Below are positions 1 through 9,501 of a DNA stretch of 64,000 nt, in pieces (within the stretch, counting starts at the first letter, position 1; each line of letters starts with the position of its first letter). The DNA comes from Mediterraneibacter faecis JCM 15917 (GTDB lineage: Bacteria > Bacillota > Clostridia > Lachnospirales > Lachnospiraceae): assembly GCA_001312505.1 (NCBI GenBank), contig BBDW01000008.1, positions 87,807-151,806 of the forward strand. The letters are read 5' to 3'. Position numbers and translations under genes: made by a program. The notes below the pieces were generated by a model. The model saw nothing but the letters and a program-made list of their open reading frames with translations. It ran no database searches and was not told the DNA's origin.

Positions 1-729
1 ACTGCAGGCGAAAAGCGGGAAGATCCGCAGCAGGAGATAGAAAAGCGAAATGAAGTAGAACATCTGTTGAAAGAAAAACAGGATCATCAGATGCAGCTTC
101 ACAGCAGATGGACAGGTAACCAGAATGCGTACAAGAACCTGAAACAATATTTTTCTTCGCAGGAAGCTCTGCGAAAAGAATATGAGGTACTTTCCAACCT
201 GAGCAAGACTGCAAATGGCAATTTGAGCGGCAGTGTGAAACTTGATTTTGAGACGTATGTACAGCGGACTTATTTCCGGCAGATCATTCAGGCGGCAAAC
301 CGCAGGTTGGCGCGGATGACATCAAATGAATTTATTTTACAGTGCAGGGAGATTCAGGATCTGAGCAGTCAGGGACAGGCCGGACTTGATCTGGATGTCT
401 ATGATCTGGTGACAGATTCTGTCAGAGATGTGAAGTCTCTTTCAGGAGGAGAATCCTTCATGGCAGCCTTATCAATGGCATTGGGACTTGCAGATATTAT
501 CCAGAATACGGCGGGAGCTGTAAGTCTGGAGACGATGTTTGTAGATGAAGGATTCGGATCTCTGGATGATGCATCAAGAGACCGTGCAATTCAGATTCTC
601 AAAGAACTTGCAGGAGAGAAAGGACTGGTTGGAATCATTTCCCATGTAAATGAATTGAAAGAGCAGATTGACTGGAAATTAAATATTACAAAGATGGAGC
701 ATGGAAGTCAGGCAAAATGGGAAATCTAA
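1..729 (+). CDS. sbcC: Exonuclease SbcC, C-terminal part (cut by window edge)
   Basis: This is the distal part of the large ATPase subunit of the SbcCD DNA nuclease, which opens and trims hairpins and broken DNA ends. The reading frame is open from base 1, so the gene begins outside the window. Visible parts are a charged coiled-coil stretch, the ABC signature SLSGGES (about 436-455), a Walker B with the Asp-Glu pair in FVDEGFGSLD (about 535-570) and the switch histidine in IISHV (about 631-645). These are in the order expected for the C-terminal ATP-binding half of SMC/Rad50-type proteins. The N-terminal Walker A half and the coiled-coil arm are missing. The partner sbcD would be expected upstream, outside the window. 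Confidence 0.9.
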   Translation, partial: TAGEKREDPQQEIEKRNEVEHLLKEKQDHQMQLHSRWTGNQNAYKNLKQYFSSQEALRKEYEVLSNLSKTANGNLSGSVKLDFETYVQRTYFRQIIQAANRRLARMTSNEFILQCREIQDLSSQGQAGLDLDVYDLVTDSVRDVKSLSGGESFMAALSMALGLADIIQNTAGAVSLETMFVDEGFGSLDDASRDRAIQILKELAGEKGLVGIISHVNELKEQIDWKLNITKMEHGSQAKWEI

Positions 730-789
730 AGCATAAGGCAATAATAGGGACAGCTACGAAGAAGGACAGAATACAGGCAGGTGCGGAAA

Positions 790-1665
790 ATGAAACAAAA
801 TGGAATGAGAGAAAGAAAAGGAAGGATTTCAAGATACGGAAGAAGGATGTTGGCAGTTCTGCTCAGCGCAGGGATGCTGCTGACAGGGACTCTTCCGGTA
901 TCCGGAACAGAAAATACGGAGGAAACAGCACGCCCACATCAGCTTTATTGCACAGTACTTGGAGACAGTATTGCGAAAGGTTACACTTGCGATAAATCCT
1001 GGATGGAGAATTATGGAAGTCTGGCAGCAAAGGAAATAGCATATAGCGAAGGGTGCAGATATATTTATCACAATTATGCAAGAACAGGTCTTGATACAGC
1101 AGGATTGAACGAAAAGTATTTGTCAAAGCAGGATGTGCAGACGAATCTTGCAAAAGCAGATGTTATTTTTATAACAATTGGTTCGAATGACCTGCTCAAC
1201 GAATGTAAGCGTGTGGTTCAGGAAATCCTGAAGACAGATACAAAATTTAAAAGTGCGGATGAGGCACTTGCATCTTTGAAAGAGTCTGTAAAGAAGAATC
1301 CGCTGCTTGTGCTGAGTGCGATCAACGCGTTGAACAACTGGGATTATAATTCCTTTGAAAAAGAATGGATCCAGATGATGAAGACAGTAAATTCATTGAA
1401 AAAGGACGATGCAAAAGTGATCGTGACTACAATTTATAATCCGGCAGGAAATATGAAGCTTCCGTCTACACTGAATAAAATTGTAGAAGACATTATTGAA
1501 AATATGAACGCGATCATTGAAAAACGTGCGGGAAAATACGATTATGAAGTTGCGGATGTGTATCAGTCATCTGTAATATCTCATCTGCAGAAAGACGGAG
1601 TACATCCGGATTCTCAGGGGCAGCAGATCATTGCAGATCTGGTTTGTAAGGAATACGAAAAGTAA
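790..1665 (+). CDS. Secreted SGNH/GDSL-family hydrolase
   Basis: This is a probable exported esterase or lipase-like hydrolase of the SGNH family. A basic N-terminus (RRxxRYGRR) precedes a hydrophobic segment (LAVLLSAGMLLTG), which reads as a signal peptide. The GDS block with the nucleophile Ser follows about 20 residues later (GDSIAKGY). The GSND block (oxyanion Asn) lies about 70 residues further on, and the DGVH block with the catalytic Asp and His is near the C-terminus. All four SGNH blocks are in order. The ATG at 790 has AGGTG seven bases upstream; an in-frame GTG at 781 is the alternative start. The substrate cannot be read from sequence; cell-wall or lipid deacylation is possible. 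A terminator follows the stop codon. Confidence 0.8.
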   Translation: MKQNGMRERKGRISRYGRRMLAVLLSAGMLLTGTLPVSGTENTEETARPHQLYCTVLGDSIAKGYTCDKSWMENYGSLAAKEIAYSEGCRYIYHNYARTGLDTAGLNEKYLSKQDVQTNLAKADVIFITIGSNDLLNECKRVVQEILKTDTKFKSADEALASLKESVKKNPLLVLSAINALNNWDYNSFEKEWIQMMKTVNSLKKDDAKVIVTTIYNPAGNMKLPSTLNKIVEDIIENMNAIIEKRAGKYDYEVADVYQSSVISHLQKDGVHPDSQGQQIIADLVCKEYEK

Positions 1666-1670
1666 AAAAG

Positions 1671-1722
1671 AAGCATTCTTTGTGTTGGTTCTTATATGGA
1701 ACAATGCAGAGAATGCTTTTTC
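1671..1722 (+). terminator. Intrinsic terminator after the SGNH hydrolase
   Basis: AAGCATTCT (1671-1679) pairs perfectly with AGAATGCTT (1710-1718) and is followed by TTTTTCGTTTT. It lies directly behind the stop codon at 1663-1665. Confidence 0.8.
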
Positions 1723-1852
1723 GTTTTACAAGAAATAGAACTGTCACATTTATAACACAAAACATTCACAGAATCCTGATACTTTTGAAAGGTCAAAAAT
1801 CCCGGTTTGTCTGCATAGATATAGACTGGAAGAAATATAGGGAGGTAAGACT

Positions 1853-2857
1853 TTGATAGAAGTAAAGAATCTTGTGAAGAAGTATGGAAATCATACAGCA
1901 GTAGATCATTTAAACTTCACAATAGAGGAAGGGCATGTCTACGGCTTTCTTGGACCGAATGGGGCGGGAAAATCAACAACGATGAATATTATGACAGGAT
2001 ACCTCGGTGCTACCGAAGGAGAAGTACTGATCAATGGACATGATATTCTGAAAGAACCTGAGGAGGCGAAAAAGCAGATTGGTTATCTGCCGGAATTGCC
2101 ACCGTTGTATATGGAGATGACAGTCCGTGAATATCTGGAATTTGTAGCGGAGTTGAAAGGAATCGCTAAGAATAAAAGAGAAGAGTCTATCAATGAAGTA
2201 GAGAAGATGGTGAAGATCTGGGAAGTGGAAAACCGTCTGATCAGGAATCTGTCGAAAGGATACCGTCAGAGAGTCGGACTGGCACAGGCAGTGCTTGGAT
2301 TTCCGGAGATCATTATTCTTGATGAACCAAGTGTCGGACTTGATCCAAAACAGATCATAGAGATCCGTGAACTGATCCGACAGCTTGCAACGAAACACAC
2401 AGTGATTTTGAGTTCTCATATTCTGGCGGAAGTCCGTGAAGTCTGCGATTATATTTTGATCATTTCCAAAGGAAAACTGGTCGCAAGTGACACGCCGGAG
2501 AACCTGGAACGGAATCTGGGAGATTCTGATCTGATTGAGATCGAGACGAAAGCAAGCCCGGACGAAGTTCGAAGAATTCTTGAGACAGTAGATGGAATTC
2601 GAAGCATTTCTACAAAGCATCTGGAAAATGGAATCACATGGGCTCAGGTTCAGGAAAAGAAAAATACAGATATACGTGAGAAAATATTTCAGGCATTTGC
2701 ACAGAATCATCAGCCACTGCTGAAACTGAATCCGCTGCAGGTAAGTCTTGAAGATGTCTTTATGGAACTGACGCAGAGCGACAGGGCAGCAGAAGAATAT
2801 GCAGAAAAGGCGAAGAAGAAGGAAACGGAGGACATGAAAGATGCTGGCGATTTATAA
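1853..2857 (+). CDS. ABC transporter ATPase, GldA-like
   Basis: This is the ATP-binding subunit of an ABC-2-type exporter. It has Walker A GPNGAGKST (residues 34-42), a signature LSKGYRQ (133-139, a common variant of LSGGQ), Walker B IIILDEP (153-159) and the switch His in LSSHI (about 189). A C-terminal extension of about 100 residues follows the nucleotide-binding domain, as in GldA/YhaQ-type ATPases. The start is TTG with GGGAGGT 7 bases upstream. Its 3' end overlaps the permease gene by 17 bases, so the two are translationally coupled. With the next three genes it forms the set seen for gliding-type ABC systems (ATPase, permease, GldG-like auxiliary, DUF4340). In non-gliding Firmicutes the cargo is unknown. 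Confidence 0.88.
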   Translation: MIEVKNLVKKYGNHTAVDHLNFTIEEGHVYGFLGPNGAGKSTTMNIMTGYLGATEGEVLINGHDILKEPEEAKKQIGYLPELPPLYMEMTVREYLEFVAELKGIAKNKREESINEVEKMVKIWEVENRLIRNLSKGYRQRVGLAQAVLGFPEIIILDEPSVGLDPKQIIEIRELIRQLATKHTVILSSHILAEVREVCDYILIISKGKLVASDTPENLERNLGDSDLIEIETKASPDEVRRILETVDGIRSISTKHLENGITWAQVQEKKNTDIREKIFQAFAQNHQPLLKLNPLQVSLEDVFMELTQSDRAAEEYAEKAKKKETEDMKDAGDL

Positions 2858-3707
2858 AAGAGAAGTACGCTCCTATTTTCAGTCTATGGTGGGATGCGTG
2901 TTTGTTGCATTTCTTATTGCATTTACAGGAATCTACTTTATGGCATATAACCTGACAGCCGGATATCCATACTTTTCCTATACGCTTTCAGGTACACTGA
3001 TCGTATTTATCGTAGGGATTCCGCTGATCACGATGCGCAGTTTTTCAGAAGAGCGTAAAAATAAGACAGATCAGCTGCTTCTGACAGCTCCGGTCAGTCT
3101 GTGGAAGGTTGTGCTTGGAAAATATCTTGCAATGGTAACGGTAATTGGAATCCCGAATGTGATCTTCTGTGCGTTCCCATTAATCATTAAGGCACAGGGA
3201 ACTGCATATCTGAAAGTAGATTACATATCCATCGGGGTATTCTTCCTGTTGGGCTGTGTATATGCGGCGATTGGCATGTTCCTGTCTGCTCTGACAGAAA
3301 GTCAGATGATCGCATTTATCAGTACATTTGGTATTCTGCTTATCTTGTATCTTTGGAATGGAATTCTTTCCATGCTTCCAAGCAGTGCAGTCAGCGGATT
3401 GGTCGGTGTGCTTATCATTCTGACTCTGATTGTTGTTTATATTTATCAGATGACAGGAAATATAGTGATTGCCGGTGTGATCGAAGCAGTTGGTGTGATC
3501 GCCGGTGTGGTCGTGTACTTTGTGAAATCAAGTCTTTATGAAAACCTGCTGACAAAGATGCTTGGAAGACTGGCACTTGCAGATGTATTTACGGATATCA
3601 CTTCGAACAGTATTGTAGATATAACAGGAATCGCGCTGTATCTTTCACTGATCGTAGTCTTTGTGTTCCTGACAGTACAGGCAATCCAGAAGAGACGTTG
3701 GAATTAG
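2841..3707 (+). CDS. ABC-2-type permease, GldF-like
   Basis: This is the membrane subunit of the exporter whose ATPase is encoded just upstream. The protein is 288 residues and mostly hydrophobic, with about six membrane spans. It begins MLAIYKREVRSYFQS, the amphipathic start typical of ABC-2 permeases, and carries the conserved cytoplasmic segment MRSFSEERKNKTDQLLLTAP after the second span. The ATG lies inside the end of the ATPase gene. The GldG-like gene starts 6 bases after the stop, with AGGAGGG in the junction. The fold and role are secure from family resemblance; the substrate is not known. Confidence 0.85.
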   Translation: MLAIYKREVRSYFQSMVGCVFVAFLIAFTGIYFMAYNLTAGYPYFSYTLSGTLIVFIVGIPLITMRSFSEERKNKTDQLLLTAPVSLWKVVLGKYLAMVTVIGIPNVIFCAFPLIIKAQGTAYLKVDYISIGVFFLLGCVYAAIGMFLSALTESQMIAFISTFGILLILYLWNGILSMLPSSAVSGLVGVLIILTLIVVYIYQMTGNIVIAGVIEAVGVIAGVVVYFVKSSLYENLLTKMLGRLALADVFTDITSNSIVDITGIALYLSLIVVFVFLTVQAIQKRRWN

Positions 3708-3713
3708 GAGGGC

Positions 3714-5229
3714 ATGAAAGTGGATAGAAGAAAGAAAACAACAGGAAAGATCAAAGGGATGTTCCACACCTCCGGTACAAAGCACGGATCTTACAGTGTG
3801 GGGGCTGACAGTACTTGTAATCGCGATTGTTATTGTGTTCAATCTGGTAATCGGACAGATCCCGGAAGCTTATCGCAATCTGGATATGAGCAGTACAAAG
3901 ATTTATGAAATTTCAGATACAACAAAGGATCTGCTGAGCGGATTGAATGATAAAGTCGATATGAAAGTTCTTGCGGTAAAGAAAGACACGGATGACAGGA
4001 TTAAGACATTTATCAGTAAATATGCAGCACTTTCAGATAAGATCAATGTTGAGTGGATCGATCCGGTTCTGCATCCGTCAGCATTGACAGAGTATAATGC
4101 ATCCGAAAATACAATTGTTGTATCTTGTGAAGCAACAGGAAAGACAACAACTATTTCTTTTGACAAGATTCTTGTTATGGATATGTCTTCCTATTATTCA
4201 GGAAATGCATCTTATTCAGAATTTGACGGAGATGGTCAGTTGACAAGTGCGGTGAATTATGTGACAAGTGATGTGCAGAAGACAATCTATAAAGTAAGCG
4301 GGCATGGAGAGGCGGAACTGTCATCTACAGTTACAGATTTGATGAGTAAAAATAATTACACGCTGACAGAGCTGAACCTTCTGATGGCAGATTCCATTCC
4401 GGATGATTGTGATCTTCTGCTTATGAATGCACCGACGAATGACCTTTCAGAAAATGAAGTGACACTTCTGACAAATTATCTGGCAGCAGGTGGAAAAGTG
4501 ATGTGTCTGCTTGGGGATACCTCTCTGACGGATTTCCCAAATCTGGCAAGTGTGCTGAAGGTGTATGGAATTGAAGGTGTAGATGGTTATATTGCGGATC
4601 CGACAAGATGTTATCAGAACCAGCCATATTATATCTTCCCACAGCTGAATGTATCCGGTGATCTTGCGAACGGAATCAGTTCTCAGATGGTGCTTTTGAC
4701 GAATGCACATGGAATGACATTGACAGATCCGACACGAGATACGATAACAACAAGTGCATTCATGGAGACATCGGAAAATGGATACGCAGTAACAGAGTCC
4801 GAACAGAAACAGGGAACGTATGAACTTGGAGTTGTCGCAACAGAGACAATTTCTTCGGGAGATGATTCTTCTTCGAATAGTTCAGATGCCGAGGCAACAG
4901 ATACAACAACTGATGATAGTGAAAGTACGGAAGATTCTGAGGAAAGCAGTACAACAGAAGCCCGTCTGACGGTGATCTCCGCAGGAAGTCTGATCGATCA
5001 GAATATTACAGATGCATTTTCACAGCTTGAGAATACACAGATCTTTATGAATGCAGTAAGTGCAAACTTTGACGGAGTACAGAATCTGTCCATCGAGGCA
5101 AAGAGCCTTGGAACAGAGTATAATACGATACAGCATGCCGGTCTGTTCAGCCTTCTTGTAATCTTTGGAATCCCGGCAGTGATTCTGATCGCCGGATTCA
5201 GCGTATGGTTCAGAAGAAGAAAAGCTTAA
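3714..5229 (+). CDS. GldG-like ABC auxiliary protein (one frameshift at 3800-3804)
   Basis: This is a membrane-anchored auxiliary component of the upstream ABC exporter, resembling the GldG/ABC_transp_aux family. The ATG at 3714 has AGGAGGG upstream and opens MKVDRRKKTTGKIKG. The first frame runs out soon after a G5 tract at 3800-3804. Reading G4 there joins it to a membrane span (LTVLVIAIVIVFNLVIG) and a large extracytoplasmic domain. A low-complexity Ser/Asp/Thr/Glu linker (about 4850-4965) and a second membrane span close to the C-terminus (LLVIFGIPAVILIAGFSVWF) follow, then basic RRRK. The two-span topology with the bulk outside fits the family. The frameshift is treated as a sequence error, because both parts are well conserved in kind and follow this window's G4-to-G5 pattern. 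Confidence 0.8.
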
Positions 5230-5246
5230 GGAGGAAGAAAATTAGA

Positions 5247-6137
5247 ATGAAGAAAAAGAAAGGGCCAGTGATTCTGATCGGTGTTCTGGTGTTGCTCCTT
5301 ATCCTCTATTTTGCCTTAAGCACATGGAATAAGAAGCAGGATTCCAAGGAAGAAGAAACGGTGAAAGTGACAGACCTGAAGACCTCAGAGATTACCGGGG
5401 TGAAATATGATCTTGGTACGGGTGAAATGAATTTTGAGAAAGACGGAGATACCTGGTACTATACCGCAGATAAAGATTTTCCATTGCGTCAGAGTTATCC
5501 GAAGACAGTGGCTGATGCCATGGGACAGTTGAGTGCGGATCGAGAACTTGAGGATGCGGATGCGCTGGAAGAATATGGATTAGATCATCCGACTTATACA
5601 GTTACACTGACAGATGAAGATGGAACTGTGACAACAATCAAGGTTGGGAATGCGACCGGAAATGATTACTATGCGACAGTGGACGATACGGAAAAGGTTT
5701 ATACAATTCCGGCGACTTCATTGGATGATATCCAGACAGAACTGGATCAGATTGCTCAGTTGGATACTTATCCAAGTATCGGAAGTGGAAATCTGAAAAA
5801 AGAAGTGATCACACAGAACGGTGAGACAACAACCTATGATTCCGAAAATGAGAATCAGGCAGAAGATGTTGCAGCAGTAGCCGGAGGACTTGGTGCTGTG
5901 AAGCTGTCAGAGGCGGCGGATTATTCTGTAGATGATGCGGATCTTGCAGGGTATGGTCTGGATGCGACTTCCAGAATCACAGTAGAAGTTACTTATACAA
6001 GCGATGATGAAGATCAGACCATGACGCTTTACATCGGAGGAGAAAATGGAAGTGGAGACAGATATGTCATGATGAATGATTCCAGGATCGTGTACCTGAT
6101 CTCGGATGAAATCTGTAATAATATATTGAATCAATAA
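5247..6137 (+). CDS. DUF4340-type membrane-anchored protein
   Basis: This is the last gene of the gliding-type ABC operon. It encodes about 296 residues: a lysine-rich start, one membrane span (PVILIGVLVLLLILYFAL), then an acidic extracytoplasmic domain. The domain holds two similar lobes, each with an EYGLDHP/GYGLDAT-like turn followed by a beta-rich IKVGNATG or LYIGGENG stretch. This duplicated pattern matches DUF4340. AAGGAGGAAG lies 9 bases before the ATG at 5247; an upstream in-frame start (5205) would overlap the GldG-like gene. The function is unknown, but its constant place next to ABC_transp_aux proteins suggests that it works with them at the cell surface. Confidence 0.78.
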   Translation: MKKKKGPVILIGVLVLLLILYFALSTWNKKQDSKEEETVKVTDLKTSEITGVKYDLGTGEMNFEKDGDTWYYTADKDFPLRQSYPKTVADAMGQLSADRELEDADALEEYGLDHPTYTVTLTDEDGTVTTIKVGNATGNDYYATVDDTEKVYTIPATSLDDIQTELDQIAQLDTYPSIGSGNLKKEVITQNGETTTYDSENENQAEDVAAVAGGLGAVKLSEAADYSVDDADLAGYGLDATSRITVEVTYTSDDEDQTMTLYIGGENGSGDRYVMMNDSRIVYLISDEICNNILNQ

Positions 6138-6142
6138 AGACT

Positions 6143-6198
6143 GGTAACTGTTTGGAGAAAACGAAGAAAATTCGGTGCGTTTCCTTTGGACAGTTACC
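6143..6198 (+). terminator. Long hairpin after the ABC operon, possible terminator
   Basis: GGTAACTGT (6143-6151) pairs with ACAGTTACC (6190-6198), with further imperfect pairing inside. The following ACATTTTATATTTATTT is T-rich but is not a clean U-tract. Confidence 0.45.
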
Positions 6199-6361
6199 AC
6201 ATTTTATATTTATTTAATTGACTTTTGAGCGAAAACAGCGCAGAATATAGCACATATTATTTTTGTGAAAAACTTAACTCAAGAAATGCATGACAAGATA
6301 CTGTTACTGTAAAGAGTGATGGAAGATTGCAGGCGGATTAATTTAAGAAAGAAGGATTAGT

Positions 6362-6772
6362 GTGAAAGAAAAGTTTTTACGTTTTATGCAGGGAAGGTAT
6401 GGATTGGATCAGTTCTCTAAGGCTCTGCTTATTGGGGGACTGATAGTAGTGCTCTTATCCTCATTTTTTGCAGGAGGAAGGGCAGGATCATTATTCTATT
6501 TACTTGGATGGATATTGATCATTTATTGTTATTTCCGTATATTCTCCAAAAATGTATCTAAACGATATGCGGAAAATCAGAAGTATCTTGCAAAGACATA
6601 CAAGATTAGGACTTATATTCAGCAGCAGAAGAACAGTCTGGCGCAAAGAAAGGTATATCATATTTATAAATGTCCGGGGGGGTGCAAACAGAAGATTCGT
6701 ATTCCGAAAGGAAAGGGAAAGATTGAGATTCGCTGTCCGAAATGTGGAACAACATTTATTAAGAAGAGTTGA
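6362..6772 (+). CDS. Small membrane protein with a C-terminal zinc ribbon
   Basis: The product is 136 residues with two membrane spans (about 21-37 and 43-60), a basic linker and a C-terminal zinc-ribbon-like module. The module has Cys at 104, 108, 125 and 128 around IRIPKGKGKI. The family normally has CxxC; here the first knuckle reads CPGGC because of a G7 tract (6676-6682) that adds a Gly, so the true protein probably has CPGC. The start is GTG at 6362 with GAAAGAAGGA upstream. A weak promoter (TTGACT 6218-6223, CAGAAT 6241-6246) may drive it. The function is unknown; similar proteins sit beside chaperone-domain genes in this family, as here. Confidence 0.7.
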   Translation: MKEKFLRFMQGRYGLDQFSKALLIGGLIVVLLSSFFAGGRAGSLFYLLGWILIIYCYFRIFSKNVSKRYAENQKYLAKTYKIRTYIQQQKNSLAQRKVYHIYKCPGGCKQKIRIPKGKGKIEIRCPKCGTTFIKKS

Positions 6773-6890
6773 CAGGTTTACTGGAGACGAGCAATCTGTT
6801 ATGATATTCAAGTGTTGCTGGTCGCACATCGTGTGAACAGTAACTGTTTGTTAGAATAAAGGCAAGAGAAAGAACGAGGAAATAGGAAGG

Positions 6891-7612
6891 ATGTCAGATC
6901 CATACAGTATATTAGGTGTAGACAGGAATGCTACGGATGAAGATGTGAAGAAAGCTTATCGAAAGCTGAGCCGACAGTATCATCCGGATGCGAATATCAA
7001 TAATCCGAAGAAAGATGAGCTGAGGCGAAGTTTAAGGAAGTGCAGCAGGCTTATCAGCAGATTATGGATGAACGCGAAAAAGGATATACTTCCGGATATG
7101 GTTCGAGTGATGGTTCAGGTTATGGAGGTTACGACCCGTTTGGAGGATTCGGCGGTTTTGGTTCTTATGGATATGGTTCAGCAGGAAGTACGGGTAGAAC
7201 TTCCGGGATGAGTGAGGAAGATGCACATCTGAATGCGGCAGCTAATTACATACGAAGCGGACATTATAAAGAGGCTCTTAACGTACTTGACGGAATCAGT
7301 CAGCATAGTGCAAGATGGTATTTCTACAGCGCATCGGCGAATTCCGGATTAGGAAATAACGTGACTGCATTGGAACATGCGAGAGAAGCAGTTCGTCTGG
7401 AACCACAGAATATGCAGTATCAGATGTTACTTCAACAACTGGAAGGTGGCGGAAACTGGTATCAGACAAGACAGACAATGTACGGATATCCGGGAACCTA
7501 TAATAGTAGCTGGTGTGTGAAACTATGTATTGCCAATCTGATGTGCAATATTTGCTGTAACAGTGGCGGACTGTGCCTGGGAGGCGGTCCGGGTGGCGGA
7601 ACATTTATGTAA
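6891..7612 (+). CDS. DnaJ-domain protein with TPR-like region (one frameshift near 7019)
   Basis: This is a J-domain co-chaperone-like protein. The N-terminus has a complete J-domain start with [14 protein letters not shown], the HPD motif at residues 31-33. The frame breaks at 7019, where a GG appears as a single G. Restoring it continues with [17 protein letters not shown], the last J-domain helix. A Gly/Tyr-rich linker (about 7085-7200), a TPR-like pair of helices ([16 protein letters not shown]... [14 protein letters not shown]) and a Cys/Gly-rich tail follow. The tail ([15 protein letters not shown]) may be a membrane or metal-binding segment. It would stimulate an Hsp70 partner. It is followed by tcdA after 25 bases. 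Confidence 0.8.
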
Positions 7613-7637
7613 GAGGAATAGAAGAGGAGAACCGAGA

Positions 7638-8400
7638 ATGTTAACACAGTTTTCGAGAACAGAACTGCTTTTAGGTAAGGAAGCAATGAACAGGCTGGAA
7701 GGCGCCCGCGTTGCAGTATTTGGTATCGGTGGTGTCGGTGGATACGTGTGTGAAGCTCTTGCAAGAAGCGGAGTTGGAAAGCTGGATCTGATCGATAATG
7801 ATAAAGTCTGTATGAGTAATCTGAACCGACAGATTATTGCAACGAGAAAGACGGTTGGTCAATATAAAACAGAAGTGATGAAGGACAGGATTCTCGATAT
7901 TAATCCGGAGGCGAAAGTGAACATTCACAATTGTTTCTTTCTGCCGGATAATGCAGATGAATTTCCTTTTGAAGAATATGACTATGTTGTGGATGCGGTA
8001 GATACAGTGACAGCTAAAATTGCTTTAGTTATGAAGTGTAAAGAATTGGATATACCGATCATCAGCAGCATGGGGGGCGGGGGGGAATAAGCTTGATGCA
8101 AGTGCGTTTCGTGTGACGGATATTTATAAGACTAAGGTATGCCCACTTGCGAAGGTAATGCGACGAGAATTAAAGAAACGCGGTGTTAAGAAACTGAAAG
8201 TTGTATATTCAGAAGAAGAGCCGATCCGTCCATTGGAAGATACTTCAGATAATTGCAATGTGGAGGAAACTTGTCAGGAAAATCTGGAATACAAGGCTGC
8301 AAAACGCAGATCCACTCCGGGCAGTGTGGCATTTGTGCCATCAGTGGCAGGGTTGATCATTGCAGGTGAAGTGATTAAAGATTTGGCAAAATGTGAATAG
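7638..8400 (+). CDS. tcdA: tRNA threonylcarbamoyladenosine dehydratase TcdA (frameshift at 8072-8085)
   Basis: This is an E1-like enzyme that uses ATP to cyclise N6-threonylcarbamoyladenosine at tRNA position 37. The N-terminus shows the nucleotide-binding loop GIGGVGG (about residues 29-35), the DNDKVCMSNLNRQI segment and the VVDAVDTVTAK stretch typical of ThiF/TcdA proteins. The frame breaks in ISSMG..., where the sequence reads G6-C-G7. Reading G5-C-G4 gives SSMGAGNKLD, the usual family sequence, and joins the C-terminal part with RRSTPGSVAFVPSVAGL. The start is the ATG at 7638 behind AGAGGAGA; the longer upstream opening lacks support. It is next to another tRNA-modifying gene, the TtcA-like one. 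Confidence 0.88.
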
Positions 8401-8420
8401 AACGACAGGGGGGAAGAGAG

Positions 8421-9296
8421 ATGAGTAAGTCAAAGAAAGAATTAAGCTTTGCGGAGGAAGTAGAGCAGAGTCTGCGCAAGAAATTCAGGAAGAATATCTG
8501 GTGTAAATTTACAAAGGCAATCAATGAATATGAACTTGTAAAACCGGGAGACAGAATTGCTGTCTGTATTTCCGGAGGAAAAGATTCTATGTTGCTGGCA
8601 AAGCTTTTTCAAGAACTGAAGCGTCATAATAAGTTTGATTTTGAGGTGAAGTTTCTTGTGATGGATCCGGGGTACAGTCCGGTTAACCGTCAGGTGATAG
8701 AGGAGAATGCAAAGCGGCTGGAGATTCCGATAGAGGTTTTTGAATCAGATATTTTCGAATCAGTTTTTAATATAGAAAAGTCACCATGTTATCTCTGTGC
8801 AAGAATGCGTCGCGGATATCTGTATAGTCATGCGCAGAAGATGGGATGCAATAAGATTGCATTAGGACATCATTATGATGATGTGATCGAGACGATCCTC
8901 ATGGGGGGGATGCTCTATTCAGCGCAGGTGCAGACGATGATGCCGAAGCTGCATAGTACAAATTTTGAAGGAATGGAACTGATCCGACCGCTATATATGG
9001 TTCGCGAAGAAGATATCAAAGCATGGAGAGATTATAATGATCTGTATTTTCTTCAGTGTGCATGTAAGTTTACAGAAGCGTGCGCTACAACTGAGAATGA
9101 AGAGAATCTTTCTAAGCGTAAAGAAATCAAAGAATTGATTGCTACATTGAAAAAAGTAAATCCATATGTGGAGGGAAATATTTTCAAGAGTGTTGAAAAT
9201 GTAAATCTGGATACTGTAGTTGCGTATAAGTCAAAAGGTGAGAAGCATCATTTCCTTGACACTTACGATGAGAAGTCGGAAGAACAAGGTGAATGA
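8421..9296 (+). CDS. TtcA/TilS-type PP-loop tRNA thiolase-like protein
   Basis: This is an ATP pyrophosphatase-type tRNA modification enzyme, most like TtcA (tRNA 2-thiocytidine synthesis). It has the PP-loop SGGKDS at residues 51-56 and the CxxC pair CYLC (Cys 123 and 126) in CYLCARMRRG, which in TtcA ligates an iron-sulfur cluster. GHHYDDVIET follows, then QTMMPKLHSTNFEG. A third cysteine region (LQCACKFTEACA) lies downstream. A G7 tract at 8903-8909 puts an extra Gly in ILMGGMLYSAQ, probably an artefact. The start is ATG at 8421 with AGGGGGGAAGAGAG upstream. The exact modified base is inferred from family membership. Confidence 0.82.
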   Translation: MSKSKKELSFAEEVEQSLRKKFRKNIWCKFTKAINEYELVKPGDRIAVCISGGKDSMLLAKLFQELKRHNKFDFEVKFLVMDPGYSPVNRQVIEENAKRLEIPIEVFESDIFESVFNIEKSPCYLCARMRRGYLYSHAQKMGCNKIALGHHYDDVIETILMGGMLYSAQVQTMMPKLHSTNFEGMELIRPLYMVREEDIKAWRDYNDLYFLQCACKFTEACATTENEENLSKRKEIKELIATLKKVNPYVEGNIFKSVENVNLDTVVAYKSKGEKHHFLDTYDEKSEEQGE

Positions 9297-9368
9297 TACG
9301 GAACTGCGGATGTAAATGAAGAAGCAGTGGATATAAAAAATGCTAAATTGAAAAATTAAGAAAGAGGC

Positions 9369-9399
9369 TTGACTTCTGTTTGCCCCCCCATGATACAAT
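9369..9399 (+). promoter_or_regulatory. Promoter for rpmG-secE-nusG
   Basis: TTGACT (9369-9374) and TACAAT (9394-9399) are separated by 19 bases as read. The spacer contains a C7 run (9383-9389); with the C4 seen elsewhere in place of such runs it would be 16 bases. A transcribed leader of about 95 bases would precede rpmG. Confidence 0.65.
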
Positions 9400-9501
9400 G
9401 TTTGGGCGAATGGAAGTAGGCTTTTTTTTTATGCCTAAAAATTGATGGCTCGCAACCATCAGCAACACGTAGGTGAATATATTAAAAGCGAGGTGGAAGT
9501 T

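Noticed and set aside
1973..2710. 245-codon minus-strand open frame opposite the ABC ATPase
   Set aside because: It is a shadow of the ATPase reading frame, rich in Phe and Ser as such shadows are, without a start signal.
8072..8085. G-tracts as phase-variable switches
   Set aside because: The tracts are short, and the same distortion hits rpoB, rpoC, fusA and tuf, where switching off would be lethal.
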